DNA of 19,539 bases from JADJPL01 sp040382095 (GTDB lineage: Bacteria > Bacteroidota > Bacteroidia > Chitinophagales > Saprospiraceae), in the NCBI GenBank assembly GCA_040382095.1, contig JBEIGB010000068.1:1-19539 (forward strand). Direction: 5' to 3'. Below, in pieces: positions 1-8,744 of this stretch; position 1 is the stretch's first letter, and the number at the start of each line of letters is the position of its first letter. The notes beneath the pieces are model-generated. The model made no database searches and was not told the origin of the DNA. It saw only the letters and a program-made list of their open reading frames with translations. The translations under genes and the position numbers were made by a program.

Positions 1-68
<68 letters not shown>

Positions 69-104
69 AAAAACGGCACTCAAAAAAATTTTATTTTTCG
101 GCCG
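69..104 (-). terminator. candidate intrinsic terminator of the T9SS cargo gene
   Basis: Read on the minus strand, just past the stop codon at 120-122, an outer stem CGGC/GCCG (101-104 with 74-77) and an inner A/T stem of five pairs (94-98 with 82-86) enclose a 7-base loop. Five T follow (69-73 on the plus strand as A). The internal loop and the A/T-rich inner stem make it weak. A separate 5-bp hairpin (105-109 with 116-120) sits against the stop codon. Its position is right for a terminator, but the call rests on the fold alone and it abuts the suspect poly-C run. Confidence 0.4.
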
Positions 105-119
105 GAGGCGGGATTGCCT

Positions 120-1886
120 CTATCGCTGGATGACGAAGCGGTTTGTCCTGGTTCCCTCTGCTGTCCTGACCTTCATCAGGTAAGTTCCATTGGCAAAATT
201 GCTGACATCAAAAGAAAAGTTACCTGACTGTAAGTTTTCGATTTGTTTTGTTAGCAGGGTACGTCCGCTGATATCCATGATGCTCAGTTCGACAAATTTT
301 GAAGGAGCAGAGAGGTTGATTTGCGTCTGCAGTTCCCGGTCAGCGGGATTAGGGAACACGGAGAGGCGGTTTTCTGCCAGTTCGGGTTCTTTTACAGAAG
401 TGACCGTGATTTTGCGGATGCGCATCCGCGCGATGGCGGTCACGTCGCCTTCAAACCCACCGAGGAACCAGTTCCCATTTTTGACCACTGTGGAGATGAC
501 GTTATAGGGGTAGGGTTTTGGGCTGAAGGGGACGAACATCTCTGGCGAGTATTGGATCATCAGCAAATAAGATTCGTCCGGATCCAGTTTCACACCCTGG
601 GTATTGGCAGAAATACTCAGGAGCGGCGTGGTGACCAGGGCGAAATTGGCTTCGTTTTTGAATTCGTGGAAGCCATAGCCGACAACTTCGACATCTTTGT
701 CGTCGAAAGTATTATCGCTGTTTTCCATGATTTTATACAGAAGGATGGAGACCGTTTTACCCCAGTGTGCGTTGTTGTTTGCGGCTACGGAGAAGACGGC
801 CTCATAAGCTTCGAACCCACCCTTGACGATTTCATAAATATTGCCGATTTCCCAGAGGTCGCCGCGGATTTCACCGGGTTGCGTGGCACTCACGATACGG
901 GTATCGTCTTTAGAGAAGATATTGGTGGTGACGAGGAACGGCTCGACAATTTTGTTGTTGACGGTATCCTGGTCCTGGTTAGAGGAGGTTACGGTAAGGG
1001 TATAGGTATAAACGCCGGTATCCCGTGGAAGGTAAAGGTTTTCGTACGCCAACGTATCGCGGATGCCCTGGTTGAGGGCAGAGATTGTTTGTGTAGCAGT
1101 AGCGGTTTGGCCATTTGAGCTTTTAACGTCCACTTTGGCTGCGATATTGGTTTGGTTGAGGAGCCCGCGGTTTTCTATGGCAAAGATTGCGAACATGGTG
1201 TCCACCTGGCTGACTGGCTCGGCGAAATTAAGGGCGATCAGCGGGTTGGCCAGGGCGAGGTCGTAATTTGGCGTGGGGTTGGAAGTGCTGAGGGTGATAT
1301 CGTCCACTTTCCAGACATACTCGTAGTTTCCGCGCCAGCGGAACCGCAGGAATACCCGGGCCTGGTTGGCCGCAGTAGGCAATTCGACGATGACGGGCGT
1401 GACGGCATTGGAGACATCGTCCCGGGGTATATTCGTCAGTACGCGGTAATAGGTAAAGTTGGTGCTATCCGTCGAGACGCCCACTTCGACAATAGAAATA
1501 CTCGAGGGGTTGAAATAGGCGTATTGTGTTTCGAAGCGCAGCCAGACGGCGCTTTGTCCGCTGCAATTGATTGCGGAGGAGGTGATATGCACATCGTGGG
1601 CAAATTCGCCATTGGCATCGGAGTCGAACATCATGAAACCCGTAGCGGCGGTTTTGGCACCGAAAGCTGGTTGCCCCTGAAAAAGCCTTGCCGAGGCATT
1701 ACGGCGCCATTTCCATCTTTCAGAGCCACCATTTGTGCCACCGTGCCGCCACCTGCCGATGGATTGCAGGGAGTCGGTGAATGTTTCCGTAAAAAAGGGT
1801 GTTTGAGCATATCCGTTGCCACAAAAGGTAAAAAGGAAAAGCAATAACCCTCCCTTCAGGATGTAATTTAGTGATCGGTTTTTCAT
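120..1886 (-). CDS. secreted protein with T9SS type A sorting domain, function unknown
   Basis: A 588-residue exported protein. Residues 1-27 form a typical signal peptide (basic start, hydrophobic core about 12-21, cleavage after Ala27 in the GYA-Q context). Residues about 30-200 resemble a secreted beta-sandwich (MAM or jelly-roll-like), ending in KVDDITLS. Residues about 207-320 resemble a CARDB-type adhesion module, with paired DTGVYTYTLTV and DTVNN features. The last 84 residues, from about 505, form a T9SS type A sorting domain: an FPNP motif at 511-514, an ISGR segment, NGTYLMKV near the end and a basic tail. In this family that domain directs export through the type IX system and is removed or replaced by a surface anchor. 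No catalytic motif is visible, so an adhesive or structural role is only inference. The ATG at 1886 directly precedes the signal peptide. It is transcribed away from the AsmA gene's end, with 126 bp between. Confidence 0.85.
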   Translation of the reverse strand: MKNRSLNYILKGGLLLFLFTFCGNGYAQTPFFTETFTDSLQSIGRWRHGGTNGGSERWKWRRNASARLFQGQPAFGAKTAATGFMMFDSDANGEFAHDVHITSSAINCSGQSAVWLRFETQYAYFNPSSISIVEVGVSTDSTNFTYYRVLTNIPRDDVSNAVTPVIVELPTAANQARVFLRFRWRGNYEYVWKVDDITLSTSNPTPNYDLALANPLIALNFAEPVSQVDTMFAIFAIENRGLLNQTNIAAKVDVKSSNGQTATATQTISALNQGIRDTLAYENLYLPRDTGVYTYTLTVTSSNQDQDTVNNKIVEPFLVTTNIFSKDDTRIVSATQPGEIRGDLWEIGNIYEIVKGGFEAYEAVFSVAANNNAHWGKTVSILLYKIMENSDNTFDDKDVEVVGYGFHEFKNEANFALVTTPLLSISANTQGVKLDPDESYLLMIQYSPEMFVPFSPKPYPYNVISTVVKNGNWFLGGFEGDVTAIARMRIRKITVTSVKEPELAENRLSVFPNPADRELQTQINLSAPSKFVELSIMDISGRTLLTKQIENLQSGNFSFDVSNFANGTYLMKVRTAEGTRTNRFVIQR

Positions 1887-2012
1887 TAAAGTTTCGTTTG
1901 TAGGATTGTTTGTTAGTTAAAACGTAATTTGATGCAAAATAAATAAGCTTGGACAAACAGCAGGGATTTTTTTCTTTAAGCTGGGGATTATTAGCGAAAA
2001 GCACAAAAACGG

Positions 2013-5000
2013 TCAGCCCCCTTTTCGGGAAGTTGTGTCGGCAGGGCTTTTTTTCTTTAAAGGGTTAAATTTTTCGAGTTCTTTTTTGAGTTTTTCGGCT
2101 TCTTCCTTCGCTTTTTTGGTATCCAGTACTTTTTCGGCTTGCCGCTGTAAAGCTTTTTGCAGGGAGTCATTCAGGGCCTTGTCGGCTTGTTTTTCCAGGG
2201 TTTCTCTGGCTTTCTCCGCGACTTCGGCTTTTTTGCGTTCTGCTTCCCCCTGTACTTTTTTAGAAATGGAGTCGGTGATTTCCCGGGATTTGGCTCTGGC
2301 CTGGCTATCAAAGCGGGAAATTTCGCCTTCTGCTTTTTCCCCGATTGTTTTTGCGGTATTTTCCAGTCGGCGTCCCACCTCTTCGGCAATGGCTTTTTCG
2401 AGGGTATTCCCGTTTGCGTTTTTTAGCACTTTATAGGAGAATCTGGGTTCGCGGATATTCCCACTCAGGTGGATCAATACGTCGAGGTAATCCCCCGGGA
2501 GCAGGGTGATACCCAGGCGTGCCGCCTGTTCGCGGATTTGGCCAATTCCGGCACCTACGGCCCCCTGTGCTACGGGTTCAAGCTTCTTCCAGGGTATCCG
2601 CGCTTTGATATCGTAATCCATTTGCTGCTGTAGAGTATGTGTACCGGCAATCGTAAAACGGTATTCGCCGATTGCAATATCGAAAGGCTTGACTTCTATA
2701 CGCCCTTTTTTCACCTCAAACCAGTTCTTGGTATCTGTGATCCGGATATCCTCTTTAAGTTCGGCAAGGTTAAGTGCATTGCCCAGGGCTTTGAGGGGTT
2801 GATAGCCTTTAATCGTAGCATCGAGGGTTTGGAGGAAACCTTTGGCCGTCAGGTCGTTTAGGACTGGCATCATACCGTCGCCGAGACCGCCTTCGAGGAT
2901 GAGACTGGAATTAAGGGTCCCGGTGATGAACTTCCCGATTGGTGCAAGGGCCTGAAAAGTATTCATCGCCCTGAAGGATTCACCGAAGTCCATTTTGTCG
3001 AGTTCGAGTTTTGCCTTGAATTCGGGATTTTTAGCGCTTGGCGTTTCGTACAGTCCGTTGAATATTATCCTGCCACCGAAAGCATCCCCCTGGACGTTGC
3101 TGAGCGCTGCGGACCGGTCGGCGATTTCCAGGTTTCCGCTGAGGTTTTTGATTTCGTAATTGGTGTAACGCAGTAGCCCCGCCCTGGCAGCGAGCCGGAG
3201 GGCAATCCGTTCGGGGACTGGAATAACGCCCCCGAAAGCAGGGGCCGTACCTGCGGCTTTTACGTCAGTTTCCGCTTTTTGTGCGGTAGCTGTGATGGGA
3301 GAAAGGAACGGGTTGAGATCGAGCTTCCCGGATTCCAGTAATAGGTTCCCTCCGAGTATGCCGCCTGAAAAGAGATAGTCAAAAGCGCCGGTAACTGTAC
3401 CGGAGGCCTTCAGGTCGCTCTCCCCGGTTTTTCCCGAAAGTGTTTCCACGGTGAAGCGGTTGGGCAGCAGCCTGCCTTTTGCTGTAACTTCCCGTAGGTC
3501 AAACCGGTCGTACAATACTTGTTTTGCAGCGGCATCGAGGGAAAAATCAAAACGGTCGAACGGGGGTTGGGACAGCGGTGCCGGGGAGGAAGCAGACTGT
3601 TCGGCAGCAAGGGGCATCGAGCGCTCTTCTTCAGCGTCTTTTGGCAGGAATTCATTGAAATCAATCTTATTGGAACGGAGGAAGAGCCTGCCGCGCATGG
3701 TCGCTTTAGGGGAGAAATAAGCGAGGATGTTGTCTATATCGGCATTTCCCGCGAAGTCGCTTTTTCCGAGATGGATTTTGAACGGGGCGATTTGTACGGA
3801 ACGCGGCGTAAAGGCCATAGACAGGGTATTTATCCGAACCTGGGGCATATCCTTGTACGGATAAACGATATCGTCCGCTTTCAGAAATCCGCGCATCTCC
3901 ACGGATTCGTATTGCCTGCGTTCCAATTGCGACATTGAAGCCCTGGCAGTAATATCCGCTGCGACCCTTCCGCGCAGGCCTTTCAGGTTGGGCATGGGAA
4001 AAGCGCGGGAAAGCTCCCCAAGATCGAGTATTCCCCGGATATGCCCATCCACCTTGGGGTCGCTGACGGGGGTCTCCAGATGAAAAGCGGCCTGAATGGG
4101 GTTGCTGCCGACGGTCAGGGCCAGCGCGGGGACTTCAACCTGAAGGCTGTCGGGGTCTGAGACGGGATTGTACAAACGCAGTTTACCGTTGATGCCTGAA
4201 ATGCCGAGCGGGAGCTCTGGATAACGCACCTTCCCGTTGCCGATTTCCATGCCGATGTCATAAGCGGGAAAAAGCCCGAGGGAATCATCGTAAACTCCTG
4301 TCATACTGGCTTTAAGGTCAAATTTTCCCGATGCCCGTACCGCTTCATAGCCCTGCAAATATGCTCCCGGTATTATGGAGAAGAAATCCTTGAAGTCGTT
4401 CTCGGAGGCCCGCAGCTTGAAGTCCATCGCATAACCACGTTCGAGGAAGCGGAGGGCGCCTTCAAACTTCAGGGATAATGCATTGATATGTAATTTGTTT
4501 TCTAAAAAGGTATAGGTTTCCGTTCGCTGGTTGACGCGGAAGCCGGCGTCCAGGTCTGCCCTGGCAGCGTTTAGAAAGGTCACACCGCCATACTCCACTG
4601 TGAGGCGCTCTACTTCTGTGATGGTCTTAAGGTCATAAACGGAGGCCGTGACATCGCCGGAGCTATTGTGGGAAACCCCTTGCAGGTGTATTTTTAAGCC
4701 CATTGAGGCATCCTCGTACCAGATATTCCCATCTGTAACGATAAATTCTTCTATGGTGGCAACTACGCGCGCAGAATCGGAGATCAGGGGGTCGGCCGGG
4801 GCTTCGCCCACTTCGGCACCAGGCTTGAGGATAAGGTAATTTGCCATTCCGTCCCTTGTGGTCAGCACCCTGAGTTCTGGTGCCTGGATACGGATTCCAT
4901 GAATGATCAGGGGCATCTTTGGTCGTAAAGCACTTTTTAAGTCAACTGCAACGGTAATTGCGGGGGCTTTTAACAGGGTGACCCCTTCAAAAGTGCCGAC

Positions 5001-5228
5001 CCCGTTGATGGACAGGTCGCGCAGGCACAAGGATACATTTGGGAAATCCCTGAACAACGAGAGCGACACCCCGCTGAAGTCCACTTTTGCATTTAAGTGG
5101 GCATTGATTGCATCCTTAGTTTTTGCGATGAGCCGGTCTTTGAACAGAAATGGCGCTAAAGCCAATAGCGCTATAATCGTGAGTACTGCGGCCGGGATAC
5201 CAAAGCGCAGTATTTTGCGTAAGTTCAT
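2013..5228 (-). CDS. AsmA-family inner-membrane/periplasmic protein
   Basis: A 1071-residue protein with one N-terminal membrane segment (about residues 9-29) and a large predicted periplasmic part. The region just after the membrane anchor carries the hallmark AsmA sequence DFPNVSLCLRDLSI and a bridge-like repeat of beta strands. The AsmA C-terminal domain is recognisable around 640-890 (GTLNSSLILEGG and the DYDIKARIPW segment). Two low-complexity proline/alanine/serine linkers occur near 545 and 650. AsmA-like proteins are relatives of eukaryotic VPS13-type lipid-transfer proteins and affect outer-membrane lipid homeostasis in Gram-negatives; a lipid-handling role here is by family. The unusual part is the C-terminal 110 residues or so (from about 950), a highly charged Lys/Glu/Ala helix likely to be a coiled coil. 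The ATG at 5228 fits the membrane anchor. No clear ribosome-binding site is present, which is common in this phylum. Confidence 0.88.
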   Translation of the reverse strand: MNLRKILRFGIPAAVLTIIALLALAPFLFKDRLIAKTKDAINAHLNAKVDFSGVSLSLFRDFPNVSLCLRDLSINGVGTFEGVTLLKAPAITVAVDLKSALRPKMPLIIHGIRIQAPELRVLTTRDGMANYLILKPGAEVGEAPADPLISDSARVVATIEEFIVTDGNIWYEDASMGLKIHLQGVSHNSSGDVTASVYDLKTITEVERLTVEYGGVTFLNAARADLDAGFRVNQRTETYTFLENKLHINALSLKFEGALRFLERGYAMDFKLRASENDFKDFFSIIPGAYLQGYEAVRASGKFDLKASMTGVYDDSLGLFPAYDIGMEIGNGKVRYPELPLGISGINGKLRLYNPVSDPDSLQVEVPALALTVGSNPIQAAFHLETPVSDPKVDGHIRGILDLGELSRAFPMPNLKGLRGRVAADITARASMSQLERRQYESVEMRGFLKADDIVYPYKDMPQVRINTLSMAFTPRSVQIAPFKIHLGKSDFAGNADIDNILAYFSPKATMRGRLFLRSNKIDFNEFLPKDAEEERSMPLAAEQSASSPAPLSQPPFDRFDFSLDAAAKQVLYDRFDLREVTAKGRLLPNRFTVETLSGKTGESDLKASGTVTGAFDYLFSGGILGGNLLLESGKLDLNPFLSPITATAQKAETDVKAAGTAPAFGGVIPVPERIALRLAARAGLLRYTNYEIKNLSGNLEIADRSAALSNVQGDAFGGRIIFNGLYETPSAKNPEFKAKLELDKMDFGESFRAMNTFQALAPIGKFITGTLNSSLILEGGLGDGMMPVLNDLTAKGFLQTLDATIKGYQPLKALGNALNLAELKEDIRITDTKNWFEVKKGRIEVKPFDIAIGEYRFTIAGTHTLQQQMDYDIKARIPWKKLEPVAQGAVGAGIGQIREQAARLGITLLPGDYLDVLIHLSGNIREPRFSYKVLKNANGNTLEKAIAEEVGRRLENTAKTIGEKAEGEISRFDSQARAKSREITDSISKKVQGEAERKKAEVAEKARETLEKQADKALNDSLQKALQRQAEKVLDTKKAKEEAEKLKKELEKFNPLKKKSPADTTSRKGG

Positions 5229-5483
5229 GGTAACTTGGTTTATCTTTTCAAATTCCGGGACAGCCCCGAAATTTTCCTTATATTTGTCGCTGGTCGAGGT
5301 GCCCTGGAAGCGATATTTCGAGCAGGTATCAGCCAGGTAATCGTCCGCTGTTTTTCCCTCCGAACCCCTCCATACAACCAGTGATATCTATTTACAACGT
5401 TTACCGGGCGGGCGCTGTTTTGTGCAAGCAGACAAAACTGAAAAAGGAATTACAAACGCCGCAAACATCCAACATAAAAGGAT

Positions 5484-6665
5484 ATGGATTCCACTCATTT
5501 CACCCTCATCGAAACCCCTGAAAGCCTGGATAATTTTTGGCAGATCAATAAAAATGCCGAGTGGATGGGCTTCGATACGGAGTTCATGGGGGAAAAGCGC
5601 TTTTTGACGAGCCTCTGCCTTTTACAGGTATCCACCCGCATGGGGACATATATCATTGATCCGCTCGCGCTTCGGAATATTGACCCGCTTTTGGAGATGA
5701 TCCAGGACCCGTCCATTCTGAAGATTACCCACGCCGGCGAAAATGATTACCGGCTGCTGTACGGCCACTTCGGTATCCTGCCACGCAATATTTTTGATAC
5801 GCAGATCGCTGCGGGTTTCCTGCACTATAAATATCCTTTAGCGTTCAAGCGGCTGGTGGAAACGGAGTTGCGGACACCGTTGAAAAAAGGATATACGGTC
5901 ACGGATTGGGAAGTCCGGCCGTTCAAGCCGCAGCAGTTGGAATATGCGGTCTATGATATCCTACCGTTGCATCCGCTTTGGGAGTTGTTGCAGGATAAAC
6001 TGCAGCGACTGGGACGCAGCGACTGGGTCAGGGAGGAATGTGAGGTGTTGGAAAAGGAATCCTACTATGCAAAAGACCCCCACCACGAAGTTCTGAACAA
6101 TCAGATGGTGAGGTCCCTGAACCGGTCGGAACAGCTCTTTATGCTCAGGTTGCTCGAGTGGAGGAGCCGTGAGGCGGAGCGGAAGAACCATTCCCGTGAG
6201 ATGGTACTGGCATCTAAGTACATCGGTTATATAGTGAAAGGGGTTAAGGGGGGGAAAGAGGCATTGCTGGACAACCGCAGGGTGCCGGTGAAGATTATAC
6301 ACGACCATTGGGCTAGATTCCAGGAATTTTCGCGCAGGGAAATTACCCCGGAAGAAAAAGCCGTTCTGCAAAGGATACAAAAAGAAGAAGTCGAAGATGT
6401 GCGGGAAGAGCTGCTTATCGAAATGTTGTATCTTATTGTAAAACATCATTGCCTGGCCAACGGGGTATCCGTGCATCTCGCTTTTCCAAGGAATGCCCTG
6501 AGAAAGATACAGGAAGATCCGGCTTACGCCCGAACGCTTTTTGGTCAGGGCTGGCGGAAATCTCTGTTTGGAGAAAAATTTACCTTGTGGCTGGAACAAT
6601 TCCGGCATTTGAGCATACACCTCGAACCTGACCAGATCGCACTCAGGCTGGACAAGCTTTCCTAA
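5484..6665 (+). CDS. rnd: ribonuclease D (DEDDy 3'-5' exonuclease with HRDC domain)
   Basis: A 393-residue protein, close to the usual ribonuclease D length. The exonuclease domain (about 1-165) keeps all five key residues: Asp31 and Glu33 in FDTEF, Asp88 in HAGENDYRLL, and Tyr154 with Asp158 in LEYAVYDIL. The IFDTQIAAGF segment is also characteristic. An HRDC domain follows at about 212-290, with the WRSREAERKN segment that commonly follows the exonuclease domain. In E. coli the enzyme trims the 3' ends of tRNA precursors and other stable RNAs in the cytoplasm. Translation most likely starts at the ATG at 5484. An AAAAGGA lies only one base before it, too close to be a normal ribosome-binding site. 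The ABC gene begins 23 bases after the stop, so the two are probably co-transcribed. The gene diverges from the AsmA gene across a 255-bp gap. Confidence 0.93.
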   Translation: MDSTHFTLIETPESLDNFWQINKNAEWMGFDTEFMGEKRFLTSLCLLQVSTRMGTYIIDPLALRNIDPLLEMIQDPSILKITHAGENDYRLLYGHFGILPRNIFDTQIAAGFLHYKYPLAFKRLVETELRTPLKKGYTVTDWEVRPFKPQQLEYAVYDILPLHPLWELLQDKLQRLGRSDWVREECEVLEKESYYAKDPHHEVLNNQMVRSLNRSEQLFMLRLLEWRSREAERKNHSREMVLASKYIGYIVKGVKGGKEALLDNRRVPVKIIHDHWARFQEFSRREITPEEKAVLQRIQKEEVEDVREELLIEMLYLIVKHHCLANGVSVHLAFPRNALRKIQEDPAYARTLFGQGWRKSLFGEKFTLWLEQFRHLSIHLEPDQIALRLDKLS

Positions 6666-6688
6666 ATGCAAGGGTATTGGCAACTGTA

Positions 6689-8347
6689 ATGAATGATCAA
6701 AAACCGCTGGTCGCCGTACAAGGCCTTCAGGTGTTTTTCCGGAACGGGGATACCCGTGAGGAAGTCCTCAGGGGGATAGACCTCGCAGTATATCCCGGTG
6801 AAACTCTCGGGATTGTGGGGGAGTCGGGTTGTGGGAAAACCCTCACTGCGCTGGCGCTCGGCGGGTTATTGCCCCCGACTGCCGAGGCATACTGCCAATC
6901 GTTTTGCTGGCAGCTCGAAACGGGCCCTGTGGAGATGAAAAATTTCCGTCAGGAATCATTTGCCCGCTTGCGGGGCAAGGAGCTTGCATATATTTTTCAA
7001 GACCCGGGTACCGCACTGAACCCGGTTATGACCTGCGGTTCCCAGATCTGTGAGGTGCTGGTCCGGCATGGGATGTTAAGGGGAAAGGCCGTCCGGGATG
7101 CGGCATTGGAGTGGTTGGACCGCGTGGGCCTGCCGGAGCCAGAGCGGATTTTCCGTTCCTATCCGCACGAGCTGTCCGGGGGGCAGAAACAACGGGTTAT
7201 GATCGCTTCTGCATTGTGCTCCGGGCCCCGGCTGCTGATTGCCGATGAGCCCACTACCTCCCTCGACACTACAGTACAGCGACATATCCTCGACCTGCTG
7301 AAAAACCTTAAAAACGAACTTGGGCTTTCCGCTTTATTTATTTCTCACGACCTGGACATTATCGGGGAGATGGCAGACAGGGTGCTGGTGATGCAGGAAG
7401 GGAAAATCGTGGAGGGCAAACCTGTGCGTGAACTGTTTAATGCGCCAACGCATCCTTATACCCGTTCTTTGCTTACCTCCCGGCCATCCCTTCCAACGTC
7501 CTCCGGGGAGTTGATGCCCTTTTCACCCGGCCGGCAAGCGGCCGCCCCTTCCGTGCTGCTGCAGGTGGAAGGCCTCTGTGCAGGTTTTCGTATCCGTCCG
7601 CGCAGCATGTTCAGGCAGGCTACCTGGCTACAGGCGCTGGACGGGGTGTCTTTCGACGTATGTCCCGGCGAGACGTTGGGTATTGTAGGGGAGTCGGGTT
7701 CAGGGAAAAGTACCCTGGCACGGGTATTACTCGGTTTGGTGCCTGCACAAACCGGGAAAATGGTTTTCCAGGGAAAGGAGATAGCTGGTGCAGATCCTTC
7801 CGAATGGCAAAAGCTGCGAAAAGGGCTTCAGATAATTTTTCAGGACCCATTCACGGCGCTTAACCCGCGACAAAGGGTAGGGGAGGCGTTGATCGAACCC
7901 CTGATGGTACATCAAAAACAGTTCGGGCGGGCAGAGCATGAAGAAAGGGTACTCGGTTTGTTGAAAAAAGTCGGCTTATCGGATAAGTTTCTGAACCGCT
8001 ACCCACATGAGTTGTCCGGCGGGCAACGTCAGCGGGTAAGTATCGCACGTGCCCTCGTATTGCAGCCGCGGGTACTGGTCTGCGACGAGCCAGTCACCGC
8101 GCTGGATGTTTCGATCCAGGCAATGGTCCTTGACCTTTTGAAAAATCTACAGCAGGAACTTGGTCTTGCTTATCTTTTTATTTCCCATGATCTTGCTACG
8201 GTGGCATACATGAGTGAAAGGATCATCGTGATGAAAGCGGGAAAAATTATTGAATCAGGGAATACCCGGACCATACTTGCCCGGCCAGAGCATCCCTATA
8301 CCCGCGAATTATTAGCGGCAGTACCAGGGCGTTATTCCGAAAGCTGA
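6689..8347 (+). CDS. fused double-ATPase ABC protein, peptide/nickel (Dpp/Opp, YejF-like) type
   Basis: A 552-residue protein with two complete ABC ATPase domains, like DppD joined to DppF, as in YejF or GsiA. First domain: Walker A at 44-51 (GESGCGKT), Q-loop FQDPGTALNP, signature LSGGQKQR at 162-169, Walker B ending in D186-E187. Second domain: Walker A at 334-341 (GESGSGKS), Q-loop FQDPFTALNP, signature LSGGQRQR at 442-449, Walker B with D466-E467. Each domain carries the HPYTR segment typical of oligopeptide transporter ATPases, so both sites look active. Such proteins power uptake of peptides or similar solutes through two membrane permeases and a binding protein; none of these is in the window. 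I use the ATG at 6689; an in-frame TTG lies 12 bases upstream. It probably forms an operon with rnd, although the functions are unrelated. Confidence 0.92.
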   Translation: MNDQKPLVAVQGLQVFFRNGDTREEVLRGIDLAVYPGETLGIVGESGCGKTLTALALGGLLPPTAEAYCQSFCWQLETGPVEMKNFRQESFARLRGKELAYIFQDPGTALNPVMTCGSQICEVLVRHGMLRGKAVRDAALEWLDRVGLPEPERIFRSYPHELSGGQKQRVMIASALCSGPRLLIADEPTTSLDTTVQRHILDLLKNLKNELGLSALFISHDLDIIGEMADRVLVMQEGKIVEGKPVRELFNAPTHPYTRSLLTSRPSLPTSSGELMPFSPGRQAAAPSVLLQVEGLCAGFRIRPRSMFRQATWLQALDGVSFDVCPGETLGIVGESGSGKSTLARVLLGLVPAQTGKMVFQGKEIAGADPSEWQKLRKGLQIIFQDPFTALNPRQRVGEALIEPLMVHQKQFGRAEHEERVLGLLKKVGLSDKFLNRYPHELSGGQRQRVSIARALVLQPRVLVCDEPVTALDVSIQAMVLDLLKNLQQELGLAYLFISHDLATVAYMSERIIVMKAGKIIESGNTRTILARPEHPYTRELLAAVPGRYSES

Positions 8348-8448
8348 ATGTGTGGGGTGCAAAAGCGGAAACAGGGTGGTCAGTTGGAAAAAAATGCATT
8401 TTGACCTTCCGAAAAGCAACCTATGTGTTTTGCGGTTGTCATTATCAG

Positions 8449-8479
8449 TTGATTCAGATGGTGAAATTGCTTAACTTTG
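8449..8479 (+). promoter_or_regulatory. Bacteroidota-type promoter for the small lipoprotein gene
   Basis: TTG at 8449-8451, a 20-base spacer, then TAACTTTG at 8472-8479, an exact match to the TAnnTTTG -7 box used by the primary sigma factor of Bacteroidota. Transcription should start a few bases after 8479, leaving a leader of about ten bases before the ATG at 8496. This supports the gene being real and separately transcribed from the ABC gene. Confidence 0.75.
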
Positions 8480-8495
8480 TACAAATTTGTGGTGC

Positions 8496-8729
8496 ATGAA
8501 AAAGAAAATCCCCTCCCGCCTGTTTATTCTTGCTACGGCGTTCATCCTGAGCCTCGCTGCCTGCGGCTACCTCAACCACCCTGCCCGGGTGGAAATTGGT
8601 TTGTCTGCTGCCATCGAGCAAGTTGGCCCGCTCGAGCGCGTCGAAGAATCCGGCGACAACCCGCTTCCCGAGCTGCACCTGCTGGAAAAGCTCATCGAGG
8701 CGGCCAGGCACTTTATCCCTGCAAATTAA
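8496..8729 (+). CDS. small predicted lipoprotein, unknown function
   Basis: A 77-residue product I do not recognise. It begins MKKK, has a hydrophobic stretch at about residues 9-22 and a lipobox L20-A21-A22-C23, so it should be cleaved before Cys23 and lipidated by the usual lipoprotein machinery. The mature part is only 55 residues, mildly acidic in the middle, with a probable amphipathic helix near the end (LHLLEKLIEAARHF). The acidic export signal of surface-exposed Bacteroidota lipoproteins is not evident after the cysteine, so I would place it in the periplasmic leaflet (inference). The ATG at 8496 is chosen because it opens the signal peptide and suits the promoter; an in-frame TTG at 8487 is less likely. 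The gene converges on the metallo-hydrolase gene with 15 bp between the two stops. The promoter and signal peptide together make a real gene likely. Confidence 0.7.
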   Translation: MKKKIPSRLFILATAFILSLAACGYLNHPARVEIGLSAAIEQVGPLERVEESGDNPLPELHLLEKLIEAARHFIPAN

Positions 8730-8744
8730 AATTCCATCGGTGGC

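Noticed and set aside
321..1847. Long plus-strand frames opposite the T9SS protein
   Set aside because: They are antisense to a gene with a clear signal peptide and sorting domain and show no recognisable domain.
1919..1926. Near-match to the -7 box (TACGTTTT on the minus strand) upstream of the T9SS gene
   Set aside because: The final G is missing and there is no TTG at the proper spacing.
2157..2436. Plus-strand open frames opposite the AsmA coiled-coil tail
   Set aside because: Phenylalanine/serine-rich shadow translations of a Lys/Glu-rich gene; no start signals or family similarity.
5279..5286. TATATTTG as a firm rnd promoter
   Set aside because: No TTG near 20 bases upstream and nearly 200 bases from the start codon; kept only as a lead in the gap finding.
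8378..8406. GGTCA/TGACC pairing after the ABC gene as a terminator
   Set aside because: Only five pairs, a 19-base loop and no T run following it.
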